Below, one piece after another: positions 55,399 to 64,000 of a stretch of 64,000 nucleotides of DNA. The DNA is from Thiothrix subterranea (GTDB lineage: Bacteria; Pseudomonadota; Gammaproteobacteria; Thiotrichales; Thiotrichaceae): contig NZ_CP053482.1 of the NCBI RefSeq assembly GCF_016772315.1, forward strand, positions 558,001 through 622,000, in the 5' to 3' direction. The position numbers and the translations under genes are program-made. Positions within the stretch are counted from its first letter, which is position 1. Each line of letters starts with the position of its first letter. The notes beneath the pieces are model-generated. The model did no database searches and was not told where the DNA came from. It saw only the letters and a program-made list of their open reading frames with translations.

Positions 55399-55545
55399 AT
55401 GTCAGGAACCAATCTTACTACCTGTCCCAAATGTGATTCACCTGCTCGCCGCTCACGCCCTAATTGGTGGCAACGTCTATTTTCACCGCAAAAAATCCGC
55501 TACCGTTGCAAGTGCTGCGGCAACTATTTTTGGCGAGGTGGTTAA
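55399..55545 (+). CDS. 48-residue zinc-ribbon protein
   Basis: Small basic protein with two cysteine pairs: TTCPKCDSPARRSRPNWW and YRCKCCGNYFWRGG. The CPxC...CxCC layout and aromatic, basic rest suggest a zinc ribbon that binds nucleic acid. It ends 20 bases before the regulator gene at 55566, so co-transcription is likely. The ribosome site is weak. Confidence 0.6.
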   Translation: MSGTNLTTCPKCDSPARRSRPNWWQRLFSPQKIRYRCKCCGNYFWRGG

Positions 55546-55565
55546 TATTGACATGTTAAATTTTT

Positions 55566-56837
55566 ATGAGTATTGATGAATCATCCGTATTATCAGAATT
55601 GAATAATATTTTAAAAAGCCGCCATTTTCGATCACGTAAAGTATTGCGGGCTTTTTTGCATTACGTGGTGATGCAAACGCTGGCGGGAAATATTGCAAAA
55701 ATCACACAATACGCCATTGCTGTCGAAGGATTAGGAAAATCACCTGATTTTAACAGTGCAACTGACCCGCTAATACGCATACAGGCTGGGCGCTTACGCA
55801 AGCTATTGGATGAATATTATGCCAGCGAAGGCCGTTTTGATCCCATAACGATTGAATTGGCAACACGCGGCTACCATGCCACGTTTACCCACTCCATCAC
55901 GCAAACCGTGTATCAACCAGTAATGCTGGCACAGACAAGCTTCAGCCTATCCCAAGGCCCCAGCATTGTTTGTATCCCCCGCACGTTCATGAGTAACCCG
56001 GATAGCTGGTCACTTATCACACGTCTAACCCGCGATTATGTGAATATTTTGACGCATTTTAACGGTTGCCAAGTGATATTTGCGCAGGAAACCCGCTGGC
56101 AATCGCGTGATGCGCTACAGCAACACCACACGGATTTCGCGCTATTTTTGGATCTGCATAGCGCCACTGCCGAGCATTACCGTCTCAAATGCAGCTTGAT
56201 ACATATCCCCACGGAACAAACGGCATGGGCGCAGAGTTTTACGCTCAATGCACACTTCGGCGACTCTCAATCCCAGCTTCAAGGCATTTTTAGACGCATT
56301 GCCCACGATACTTTAGGCTATGAACAAGGCGTGGCGCATCAGGTTTGGGCGCGTTACTTGGTTGACTCAGGCAAACCGATTGCCGCGCACTATCAGGTGA
56401 TGTTGGCGTTACGTCAGCAATTATGGGAACGTTCCCCCGCCGCGTTTCAGCGCAGTGTCAAAATTTGTGAACAACGCTTAGCGCACGTTGCGAATGACGT
56501 GCAGGCGATGATTGTTTACGCTGATTATTGCCGCATGGACTATTTATTCCAATACCGGCAAATTGAGACCTTGGAAGAACGCCTCGCCTACATTACCGAA
56601 ACACTGCTGCAACTAGCCCCCGGCAATGCTTATTCACACTTGTACTACGCGCTGTCTTGCCTGTTGTCAGCAGAGCATGATGCGTGCTTAGCAGCTCTGC
56701 AACAAGCGCAAGCGATTAATCCGCTGGATACACACCTCGAAACAATTGCTGAGTTAATTCATAGGAGATTAACCCAAGAAAAATCAATTGCGCCAATTTC
56801 AAATTTAAATACTACTGATAAAATTATTGAGCAATAG
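55566..56837 (+). CDS. Winged-helix-like N-domain plus TPR protein, paralogue A
   Basis: A 423-residue protein. Residues 1-110 are the domain seen at the start of many TolB-like/TPR and cyclase proteins: LNNILKSRHFRSRKVLRAFLHYVVMQTL, KITQYAIAVEGLG, DPLIRIQAGRLRKLLDEYY and ITIELATRGYHATF, probably a DNA-binding winged helix. Residues ~125-260 are a TolB-N-like or FlgO-like middle domain (GPSIVCIPRTFMS). The C-terminus is helical with TPR character (LAPGNAYSHLYYALSCLLSAEHDACLAALQQAQAINPLDTHLE). Clearly paralogous to the gene at 57120 but ~95 residues shorter at the C-terminus. Confidence 0.7.
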   Translation: MSIDESSVLSELNNILKSRHFRSRKVLRAFLHYVVMQTLAGNIAKITQYAIAVEGLGKSPDFNSATDPLIRIQAGRLRKLLDEYYASEGRFDPITIELATRGYHATFTHSITQTVYQPVMLAQTSFSLSQGPSIVCIPRTFMSNPDSWSLITRLTRDYVNILTHFNGCQVIFAQETRWQSRDALQQHHTDFALFLDLHSATAEHYRLKCSLIHIPTEQTAWAQSFTLNAHFGDSQSQLQGIFRRIAHDTLGYEQGVAHQVWARYLVDSGKPIAAHYQVMLALRQQLWERSPAAFQRSVKICEQRLAHVANDVQAMIVYADYCRMDYLFQYRQIETLEERLAYITETLLQLAPGNAYSHLYYALSCLLSAEHDACLAALQQAQAINPLDTHLETIAELIHRRLTQEKSIAPISNLNTTDKIIEQ

Positions 56838-56852
56838 TTACTTATTATTTTC

Positions 56853-56870
56853 GTAACAAATTTTAGTTAC
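56853..56870 (+). promoter_or_regulatory. GTAAC-N8-GTTAC palindrome B
   Basis: GTAACAAATTTTAGTTAC, 18 bases like palindrome A; a further GTTAC lies at 56837. It stands 250 bases before paralogue B. Confidence 0.55.
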
Positions 56871-57119
56871 TGTTATGATTTATTCCGAAATGGTAGCATT
56901 TGCTTGTTTTAGAAATTCACACACTTAACACTCTATCATTAATTAATTTTAAAAAATCTTGCATTATCCCTCGCAAGCCCTTTAAGGCTACCAGCCCCAA
57001 CTGCGTAGCCTTTTTTATTTTTAATGACCCCTTTGCGTGAAAACAGAGAATGGATGGTATAACTTTGTATGCAACCCCCTATAGTACATAACTTACGTCC
57101 ACTTCCTTAAAGGTAATGC
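56871..57119 (+). other. Leader region of paralogue B
   Basis: AT-rich region with no gene. It repeats the plan of the paralogue A leader: palindrome, CCGAAATGGTAGCAT block 15 bases on, then about 100 bases and a terminator at 56984-57016. The start codon of paralogue B follows 104 bases later with AAAGG. Confidence 0.45.
56984..57016 (+). terminator. Intrinsic terminator upstream of paralogue B
   Basis: AAGGCTACCAG / CTGCGTAGCCTT with one bulge, then T6. The stem is almost the same as the cytochrome c terminator. It could end paralogue A mRNA or a short leader RNA. Confidence 0.8.
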
Positions 57120-58676
57120 ATGGAAATTGATCGTCCTGCAATAGAGGCTGAACTTGAACGCATTCTGACAAGCCGCTGTTTTCGCGCCCGCAAAATGTTG
57201 AGGCAATTTTTGCGCTATATTGTTCAGGAAAGTCTGGAGGGAAAACAAACTCAAATCACACAATACACCATTGCTCTTCACGCACTGGGAAGACCAACAG
57301 ATTTTAGTGCCTTGGAAAGCCCTTTGGTGCGCGTGCAAGCCAGACGGCTGCGGGAACAACTGCATGAGTATTACGCGACAGAAGGCCGCTTTGACACCGT
57401 TCGTATCGACTTGCCGATGGGCAGTTACTGCCCTGAATTCAGCTACCAGCACCCTGTTTTCCCACTGGAACGGGCAAACGCGGCAGTCAGCCAATCGCAA
57501 GGCCCCAGCATTACGTGTATCCCCCGCCATTTCGTGACCGATGCAACAGTGGGAAACGCCTTCATCACCCGCCTGACGGATGATTATGTGGCGGTCATGG
57601 CACACTTCCGTTTTTGTCAGGTGACGTTAGCGGATGCATCTTGGCAGTCTGATCTCTGGCAACAATATGGCGCAGATTTTACTCTGTTTTTTGACCTTTA
57701 CCCTACCGAATCGGGCTATAGCCTCAAGTGCAGTCTGGTGCATGGATTGAATCGTCAAATTGTCTGGGCGCACAGTTTTGCACTCGATCACACCTACCCA
57801 GCTCTGGCATTACGTCAACAAATCTTTAAACGCATTGCTCATGACACGGTAGGTGCAGAAAAAGGAATTGCACAAGATTATTGGGTGCGCCAACTGTTGG
57901 ATGCGGGCAAACCCATCCGTTCACAACATCAAGTATTGGTCACATTTCGCCAGTATTGCTCGAATATTTCTCACGATAATTTTCGTACCACGTTACGTGC
58001 TTGTGAGCAGCGACTGGAGCAGTTTCCAGATGATATACCGGCACTGATTATGTTTGCTGACCACTGCCGTGGGGATTATTTACTGAAATATCATGAAATT
58101 GAACGGCTGCACGCTCGTACTGCCCAAACCGTGGAACGTTTACTTCAACTAGCACCCAATAATGCTTACACGCATCTGTTTCAAGCCATGTCATACATAC
58201 TCCAAGAAGAATACGGGCAATGTGCCGATAGCATCACCCAAGCGCAAGCCATCAACCCGCTCGACAGCCATCTTAACAATCTTGCGGGTTTGATTTACAT
58301 AGGGCTAGGCCAATGGGAGCGGGGGGCAGCACTGATACAGGATTGTATTAATATCAGCCCCATTTACCCGGATTGGTATCACATGCCCTTGTGTGTATAC
58401 CATTACCACGAAGGTCGCTACCTCGCCGCCGCGCAAGAGGCCAAGAAAATAAAACTCAAGCATTTGTGGTCAACCATGCTGCGCACCGCGCTGTACCATC
58501 AGGGCGGGTGGCAGGAAAAAGGCAAACAAGAATACCAACACCTCACACATACATACCCTAAATTTGCACAGGACAGTCACAAACTGGCGCAAGGATTTAG
58601 CCACAAAAACAATCAAATCATCCGCCGCTTATGGTCGCGTGTTACGGGGAATGCACCTGTGCCGGACGAACGATAG
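57120..58676 (+). CDS. Winged-helix-like N-domain plus TPR protein, paralogue B
   Basis: A 518-residue protein. The N-terminal domain repeats the paralogue A signature: LERILTSRCFRARKMLRQFLRYIVQESL, QITQYTIALHALGRPTDF, SPLVRVQARRLREQLHEYYATEGRFDTVRIDLPMGSY. The middle is GPSITCIPRHFV and LFFDLYPTESGYSLKCSLVH. The C-terminal third has TPR repeats (LAPNNAYTHLFQAMSYILQEEYGQCADSITQAQAINPLDSHLNNLAGLIYIGLGQWERG). It probably senses or scaffolds through the TPRs and binds DNA through the N-domain. AAAGG lies 6 bases before the ATG. No membrane segment. Confidence 0.72.
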   Translation: MEIDRPAIEAELERILTSRCFRARKMLRQFLRYIVQESLEGKQTQITQYTIALHALGRPTDFSALESPLVRVQARRLREQLHEYYATEGRFDTVRIDLPMGSYCPEFSYQHPVFPLERANAAVSQSQGPSITCIPRHFVTDATVGNAFITRLTDDYVAVMAHFRFCQVTLADASWQSDLWQQYGADFTLFFDLYPTESGYSLKCSLVHGLNRQIVWAHSFALDHTYPALALRQQIFKRIAHDTVGAEKGIAQDYWVRQLLDAGKPIRSQHQVLVTFRQYCSNISHDNFRTTLRACEQRLEQFPDDIPALIMFADHCRGDYLLKYHEIERLHARTAQTVERLLQLAPNNAYTHLFQAMSYILQEEYGQCADSITQAQAINPLDSHLNNLAGLIYIGLGQWERGAALIQDCINISPIYPDWYHMPLCVYHYHEGRYLAAAQEAKKIKLKHLWSTMLRTALYHQGGWQEKGKQEYQHLTHTYPKFAQDSHKLAQGFSHKNNQIIRRLWSRVTGNAPVPDER

Positions 58677-58691
58677 CAGTTAATACAACGC

Positions 58692-58811
58692 TTATTCCCA
58701 AAACAGATTGGTAGCGTAATCGCGGTAAACGGTGAAATCGCTATCGACGCTGGCAACGAAACAGGTGTTGAGGCGTTCACACAAAACGATCAGGGAGGCA
58801 TTTTGCACCCA
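58692..58811 (-). pseudogene. PIN-domain toxin remnant (C-terminal ~36 codons)
   Basis: In one minus-strand frame ending at the TAA at 58692-58694, the translation ASLIVLCERLNTCFVASVDSDFTVYR matches the last strand-helix-strand of VapC-type PIN toxins (D-A-S-L-I-x-L-A-E-R-L-N ... D-F-x-V-Y-R). The first two thirds of the toxin are missing and the frame is fused out of phase to the antitoxin frame. Non-functional. Confidence 0.6.
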
Positions 58812-58986
58812 AAATAGAAAACTCTGTTGCGTTTGTTGGATGTTTCGCATTCAGCTTCTCCCGCAAAATGGCTTTACGGTTAATGCTCAAGTCATCGCGC
58901 TCACTGCCATAACGACCAAACAAATGCTTGACTAACTCATGAGGACTTGGCTTGTCATCATTGTGCAAACAGGTAGGAATAACCAT
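58777..58986 (-). pseudogene. VapB-like antitoxin, fused out of frame into the PIN remnant
   Basis: Starts at ATG 58986 (VIPTCLHNDDKPSPHELV), chosen because GGAGG lies 7 bases upstream. The body DKPSPHELVKHLFGRYGSERDDLSINRKAILREKLNAKH looks like a small antitoxin with a charged toxin-binding tail. Its last ~12 codons run into the PIN remnant in the wrong frame. The antitoxin body may still be made, but without a toxin. Confidence 0.5.
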
Positions 58987-59083
58987 AATCATGCCTCCGT
59001 AATTGCGGATATATACCGCCGTTTCTTGTCCCTCTCCTGATAAGGGGAGATTAAAAACCGAATCCTCATTTGCTGTAGGCATA

Positions 59084-60676
<1,593 letters not shown>

Positions 60677-60751
60677 GGTGTCCACGGGGTTGGGCTGTTA
60701 GAAAGGGGGGATTATAGCGGAAAGCATTGGCTGGGGTAACAGCCCTATGGA

Positions 60752-61087
60752 TCAAGCGACCGCATACCCCGTATGCACGCGCACCGCAGGCGAACGGAAA
60801 CCCAGCACAATATCTTCCCGTGCCACACCGCCAGCCATCAATTCCTGAGCAATATCGCCTTCCGTGCCATTGTGTTGCAGCCAAACTTTACCATGGATTA
60901 AATCCAAGTGAATAACTGAACCGTAGATTCGCTGCCCATTTATCCAACCAACATGCATGAGTTGATAGTGGTCATGAGTTTCATCAAACAACAGTTGGGT
61001 ATCCACCTCTTTATCCGCTGCGGAAAGATCAGCATATTCTTTAAGCAGATTTTTAATAGCTTGACGATACAGCATTAACTTATCCAT
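60752..61087 (-). CDS. xisI: XisI-family protein
   Basis: A 111-residue protein of the XisI family. LMLYRQAIKNLLKEYADL, QLLFDETHDHYQLMHVGWINGQRIYGSVIHLDLIHGKVWLQHNGTE and IAQELMAGGVAREDIVLGFRSPAVR are the conserved blocks. XisI is named from the fdxN-element excision of heterocystous cyanobacteria, but most XisH/XisI pairs, like this one, are not near such an element. The start overlaps the xisH stop by 13 bases. Confidence 0.9.
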   Translation of the reverse strand: MDKLMLYRQAIKNLLKEYADLSAADKEVDTQLLFDETHDHYQLMHVGWINGQRIYGSVIHLDLIHGKVWLQHNGTEGDIAQELMAGGVAREDIVLGFRSPAVRVHTGYAVA

Positions 61088-61491
61088 TGCGTGATAACCT
61101 CTTGATTAGATATGAATACAATCAGCTTAACTTGATACTGATGCAATACATCTTGAATGAATGGTTGGGTGAAAAATGAATCATAGGTGTCAGCAGGTAC
61201 GGCAAGATACAAAACACGATCGGGTTCTTGCTTACTCAAAGCAAGGCGATAGTTCATGAATTGTCCCAGCGCCGCATGGAACTCAGAAATATCAGAGGCT
61301 TGTAAAAAGCATTTAATTTCTACCGCAATTTTCTCTTCATTTCTATTCGCTGCCAGTAAACGTTCTGCCCCCAAATCCACATACATGGATATTGCGCCAG
61401 CGCGTAACAAAAATGGGTCAGCCGTAACATTCCAGCCGCCTTTTTCTAGGGCATGTTTGACGGTGTTGTGGTAGATGTCTCTGGCTGGCAT
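61075..61491 (-). CDS. xisH: XisH-family nuclease-like protein
   Basis: A 138-residue XisH protein. ARDIYHNTVKHALEKGGWNVTADPF, MYVDLGAERLLAANRNEEKIAVEIKCF and SDISEFHAALGQFMNYRLAL match the family. The D (VDLGAE) and E-x-K (VEIK) are the active-site residues of a PD-(D/E)xK nuclease fold. Always paired with XisI. Possibly a toxin-antitoxin-like or DNA-processing module; the real role outside cyanobacteria is unknown. Confidence 0.9.
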   Translation of the reverse strand: MPARDIYHNTVKHALEKGGWNVTADPFLLRAGAISMYVDLGAERLLAANRNEEKIAVEIKCFLQASDISEFHAALGQFMNYRLALSKQEPDRVLYLAVPADTYDSFFTQPFIQDVLHQYQVKLIVFISNQEVITQWIS

Positions 61492-61561
61492 GGTTGGGCT
61501 GCACTCTATTTGATTACCTTAAAATATTATCAAAAGTGGCTCTCTAATGCGATCTGAATGA

Positions 61562-61735
61562 CTACACCAACACACAACCAATCATCACCTGTTTACCATT
61601 CCCACAAACAAACACACTTCCCGCCTTCAAACTCCGATAGCTGGTATATCGCCCATTTTCCGGCTGCTGGAACACTTCAAGGCAATTTTCCTTCAGGTTC
61701 ACCAACCAATATTCAGGGATGCCGTGACAAACATA
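61562..61735 (-). pseudogene. Uma2 (DUF820) nuclease remnant, C-terminal part
   Basis: The minus-strand frame reads GIPEYWLVNLKENCLEVFQQPENG and on to a stop at 61562, the characteristic end of Uma2-family PD-(D/E)xK proteins. A stop codon lies just upstream in the same frame, and the N-terminal two thirds are absent. Confidence 0.65.
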
Positions 61736-61753
61736 TCACAAATACTCTCGAAC

Positions 61754-61954
61754 CTAATCATCGGCAAAATCAGGGGCAACACGCGGAAGAGAACGAACCG
61801 GAGTCTGTAAATAGTCCCCACCCGTCAACACCATCACACGCTGGTGTAATCGCGTTCCAAAACCTTTCAGTGGTGTTGGTGAAAACAAAACTGGCTTCTC
61901 TTCAATCGAACCATTTTGCACAGCACTGATAGGCGCGACCACTACAATATCCAT
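61754..61954 (-). CDS. Hypothetical 66-residue protein coupled to the lytic transglycosylase
   Basis: Its ATG overlaps the TAA of the transglycosylase gene (TAATG), so it is probably translated by coupling. The sequence (MDIVVVAPISAVQNGSIEE... LTGGDYLQTPVRSLPRVAPDFADD) belongs to no family I recognise. It may be truncated by the event that left the Uma2 remnant directly downstream. Confidence 0.4.
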   Translation of the reverse strand: MDIVVVAPISAVQNGSIEEKPVLFSPTPLKGFGTRLHQRVMVLTGGDYLQTPVRSLPRVAPDFADD

Positions 61955-63690
61955 TACAACCCCCGCGCACACTCCGCGACCTTCAATTGCCCACCTGCCC
62001 GCAATGGCTCATCCCACGCAACATTATTGAGCTGCATAACCGCTTCGGCATTAACGCCAAGCTTCACCACCACCTGTTCCAAGGTATCACCCGCTTGGAC
62101 AGCGTAAAAAAATGCCCCATAACGCCCGCTGCCACGCTGCTCCGTTTGCGCCAGCAAAGCCGCTGGCATAACCTCACAGGCTTGCAAAGCCGGTGGTGCT
62201 GGTTGTTCTTGTGGCATGGTTGGTGGCACTGACGGTAACGGTTCAGGATCAACCATGGTTTCTGTCGGCACTAATTCAGCAGTGCTCACATGCTTGACCC
62301 GCACAATCCCTTCAGCAATCCCCTGATCAAGCGTTGAAATCAGGTGCAAATTTGGCTGTGTCTCGGCACTTGCTTCAGTCGGCGAAACCTTTTCAGTGCG
62401 TATAAATGCCAAGGTCATTTCAGGGTTAAGTTCTGGCGTTTCTGCTGAAGCAGCAACGGTTTCAGGCTCAGCGACCGCCAGCGTTTCACCGGACAATGCG
62501 GCTTGATACGCCAGCTCAGCCTGTTCCCAACCGGCTAATAGCAAGCGAGCCTGTTCAATGGATTGTTTACCTTGTTCCAACTTAGTCATATTGGTTAGCA
62601 CATTACGGATATAACCACGGGTTTCGGTAAACGCAATCGTAATGGGTGCGCCCTGCTCTATCCTGCCGGGCCCTGCGTTGTAGGCCGCAATCGCATGAGA
62701 CACGCTGCCGTCGTAACGCCGCAATAACCAACCGAGGTAGCGCGTACCAGCGTTAATATTTTCCTGTGGGTCAAAAATATCAAGCACTCCCAGCTCTGCC
62801 GCCGTTCCTGGCATTAATTGCATCAAACCCGACGCGCCTTTGTAGGACACCACCATTTCCCGGTAACAACTCTCGGCGGCAATCACCGCCTTGACAAGCG
62901 CAGGGTTCACCCCGTGACGTTTGGCGGACTGTTGAATAATGTCATCATACGGGGCAGCTTTCGTTTGCAAGGTTTTGGCACTGAAACCACCACACCCTCT
63001 GGCTTCGGGCGTGCGCGGGTAGTGCACCTTGGTTAAACGCGACTGAAACCACGTTTTGGCGGCTTTAATATCCGGGCGAGGCAACGCCGCTAACGCCGTG
63101 TGATAGACCTTGGTGGACTTTGCCCATTTTTTCAATAATGCCACCGCTTGGCGATTGGCTTTCTTATTGCTGTCGAGCTTGAGCAGAGTCGCCAAGTGTT
63201 GCTTAACCGGCTCTTGAATCAGCTCAAGTGCCACGGGTAACTCCGGCTCATGCCAAAGCGTGCCGCTGTTGGCAACATACGCTGCCAATACCTCCGCGAT
63301 GCTGCCTTGGTAACGTCGGAGCAAATAACTGAGGTAGCGCGTTCCCGCATCAATATTGGCTTCTGGGTTGAAAACATCCGATGCCCCGAAACGCTTAGCG
63401 GTATCCATCTGCAATTGCATCAAGCCCACCTTCCCCTTGGGCGAAACATAAGCATGATTAAAGCAGCTACCGGTAGCAATCACCGCCTTGATCAGCGACG
63501 GGTTAACGCTGTAACGGTTAGCGGCTTTTTTAATGCCTGCTTGATACGCGCTGGCGTGCTGATTGAGGGTTTTTGCATTGAAATTTAAGCAATTCGCGGG
63601 TTCTGCTTCTGCCGCGAATACACTGAGCGGCAAACACAGAAAACCCACGACCAGCCACACTGAACCGAATTTTTTTACTATTTTTTTCAT
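61954..63690 (-). CDS. Periplasmic lytic transglycosylase with two SLT domains and LysM
   Basis: A 578-residue protein. Signal peptide KKIVKKFGSVWLVVGFLCLPLSVFA; the ATG at 63690 begins it. The first SLT domain (~60-150) has VIATGSCFNHAYVSPKGKVGLMQL: the catalytic Glu is replaced by Gly74. The second SLT domain (~255-345) is intact: VIAAESCYREMVVSYKGASGLMQLMPGTA with Glu273 and AIAAYNAGPGRI. A Pro/Glu-rich linker (~420-520) precedes a C-terminal LysM (YAVQAGDTLEQVVVKLGVNAEAVMQLNNV). It cuts peptidoglycan glycan strands; the dead domain may only bind them. Confidence 0.9.
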   Translation of the reverse strand: MKKIVKKFGSVWLVVGFLCLPLSVFAAEAEPANCLNFNAKTLNQHASAYQAGIKKAANRYSVNPSLIKAVIATGSCFNHAYVSPKGKVGLMQLQMDTAKRFGASDVFNPEANIDAGTRYLSYLLRRYQGSIAEVLAAYVANSGTLWHEPELPVALELIQEPVKQHLATLLKLDSNKKANRQAVALLKKWAKSTKVYHTALAALPRPDIKAAKTWFQSRLTKVHYPRTPEARGCGGFSAKTLQTKAAPYDDIIQQSAKRHGVNPALVKAVIAAESCYREMVVSYKGASGLMQLMPGTAAELGVLDIFDPQENINAGTRYLGWLLRRYDGSVSHAIAAYNAGPGRIEQGAPITIAFTETRGYIRNVLTNMTKLEQGKQSIEQARLLLAGWEQAELAYQAALSGETLAVAEPETVAASAETPELNPEMTLAFIRTEKVSPTEASAETQPNLHLISTLDQGIAEGIVRVKHVSTAELVPTETMVDPEPLPSVPPTMPQEQPAPPALQACEVMPAALLAQTEQRGSGRYGAFFYAVQAGDTLEQVVVKLGVNAEAVMQLNNVAWDEPLRAGGQLKVAECARGL

Positions 63691-63816
63691 GACAATAAGA
63701 CACTCACTGAAAAGCCCGACCATTAATATAGTCTAATGACCTCAATTTTGCCGGAAAATTCCCAAAAATACTTGTAACGATTCAGGGAGTGGCCAGTTAA
63801 GCCGATGAGCGGTGTT
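63691..63816. other. Intergenic region upstream of the lytic transglycosylase
   Basis: 126 bases with no gene visible. It should hold the promoter of the transglycosylase gene on the minus strand; no clear hexamers or hairpin were identified. Confidence 0.3.
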
Positions 63817-64000
63817 CTAAACCCAATTTTTTTCCATGTCTACCAACTGCTCCAATTCTTCAGCGCTAAAACCCGCCTGCAAACGTGCCTCGGTATAAAA
63901 TGGGCCACGCAACGGCACGGGCAAAGCTTCACGGAGTAATTGCCGGAACGTGGCATCGGGTTCTAAGCCACGTTGCGCACAACAGTAATGAAACCAATGC
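63817..64000 (-). CDS. 3' end of an unrecognised gene (partial)
   Basis: Open minus-strand frame running off the window edge and ending at the TAG at 63817-63819. Visible protein: HWFHYCCAQRGLEP then FRQLLREALPVPLRGPFYTEARLQAGF and FSAEELEQLVDMEKNWV. The pattern is coherent and protein-like. I do not recognise the family. Confidence 0.55.
   Translation of the reverse strand, partial: HWFHYCCAQRGLEPDATFRQLLREALPVPLRGPFYTEARLQAGFSAEELEQLVDMEKNWV

Noticed and set aside
60752-61491. XisH/XisI as evidence for an excisable fdxN-like element
   Set aside because: No XisF/XisA-type recombinase, attachment repeats or interrupted gene is visible; such pairs occur widely without an element.

Overview
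The window looks like the chromosome of a gammaproteobacterium, probably a filamentous sulfur oxidiser of the Thiothrix type. This is inferred from gene content (ybbA/ybbP divergent from tesA, RF3, thioredoxin 2, cytochrome c5, an RND pump, XisH/XisI, FGE-sulfatase and Uma2 families) and not from a marker gene. No rRNA, tRNA or CRISPR array was seen.

Layout. 1-2.8 kb: two overlapping glycan-transfer genes on the minus strand. 2.8-6.2 kb: two probable c-di-GMP output proteins, a REC/PAS/degenerate-EAL protein and a PilZ-like protein. 6.2-10 kb: the ybbP-ybbA ABC exporter divergent from tesA. 10.1-15.9 kb: a three-gene operon of circularly permuted ATP-grasp, alpha-E protein, and transglutaminase plus DUF2126.

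16-44 kb, the most striking region: four tandem cassettes of about 6.4-6.9 kb. Each cassette has a promoter with a T10-T11 tract, then a ~1400-residue YD-repeat (Rhs) protein with a lipoprotein-type signal peptide. A unique C-terminal domain follows the shared DPIGL boundary. Then come one or two unique, mostly membrane-anchored candidate immunity genes, a shared AAAAAGGCTTCC-type terminator, and an open 3' fragment (416-580 codons) of the upstream DUF2126 gene. The four C-terminal domains look like a papain-like (His then Cys) enzyme, an L,D-transpeptidase-like enzyme, a lipase and a zinc metalloprotease. All would suit envelope targets. The fourth Rhs gene is split by an ISAs1-family element with a 10-bp target duplication. 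The DUF2126 fragments differ from the parent almost only at synonymous sites and are mosaics of each other. I read this as cassettes arriving by homologous recombination from relatives, with the DUF2126 3' end as landing arm.

44-49.5 kb: a PIN toxin-antitoxin pair, a UPF0175 protein, and a tightly overlapping operon of FGE-sulfatase-fold protein, helical protein with a strong internal start, and FtsK/HerA-like ATPase. A convergent nuclease-like gene follows. 49.6-53.8 kb: RND adaptor and pump behind two TetR-type operators. 53.8-55.2 kb: a small protein, trxC and cytochrome c5. 55.2-58.7 kb: two paralogous regulator/TPR proteins, each preceded by an 18-bp GTAAC-N8-GTTAC palindrome and an intrinsic terminator, plus a 48-residue zinc-ribbon protein. 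58.7-64 kb: a decayed VapBC pair, prfC, xisH/xisI, a decayed Uma2 gene, a double-SLT lytic transglycosylase with one dead catalytic domain, and the 3' end of one more gene.
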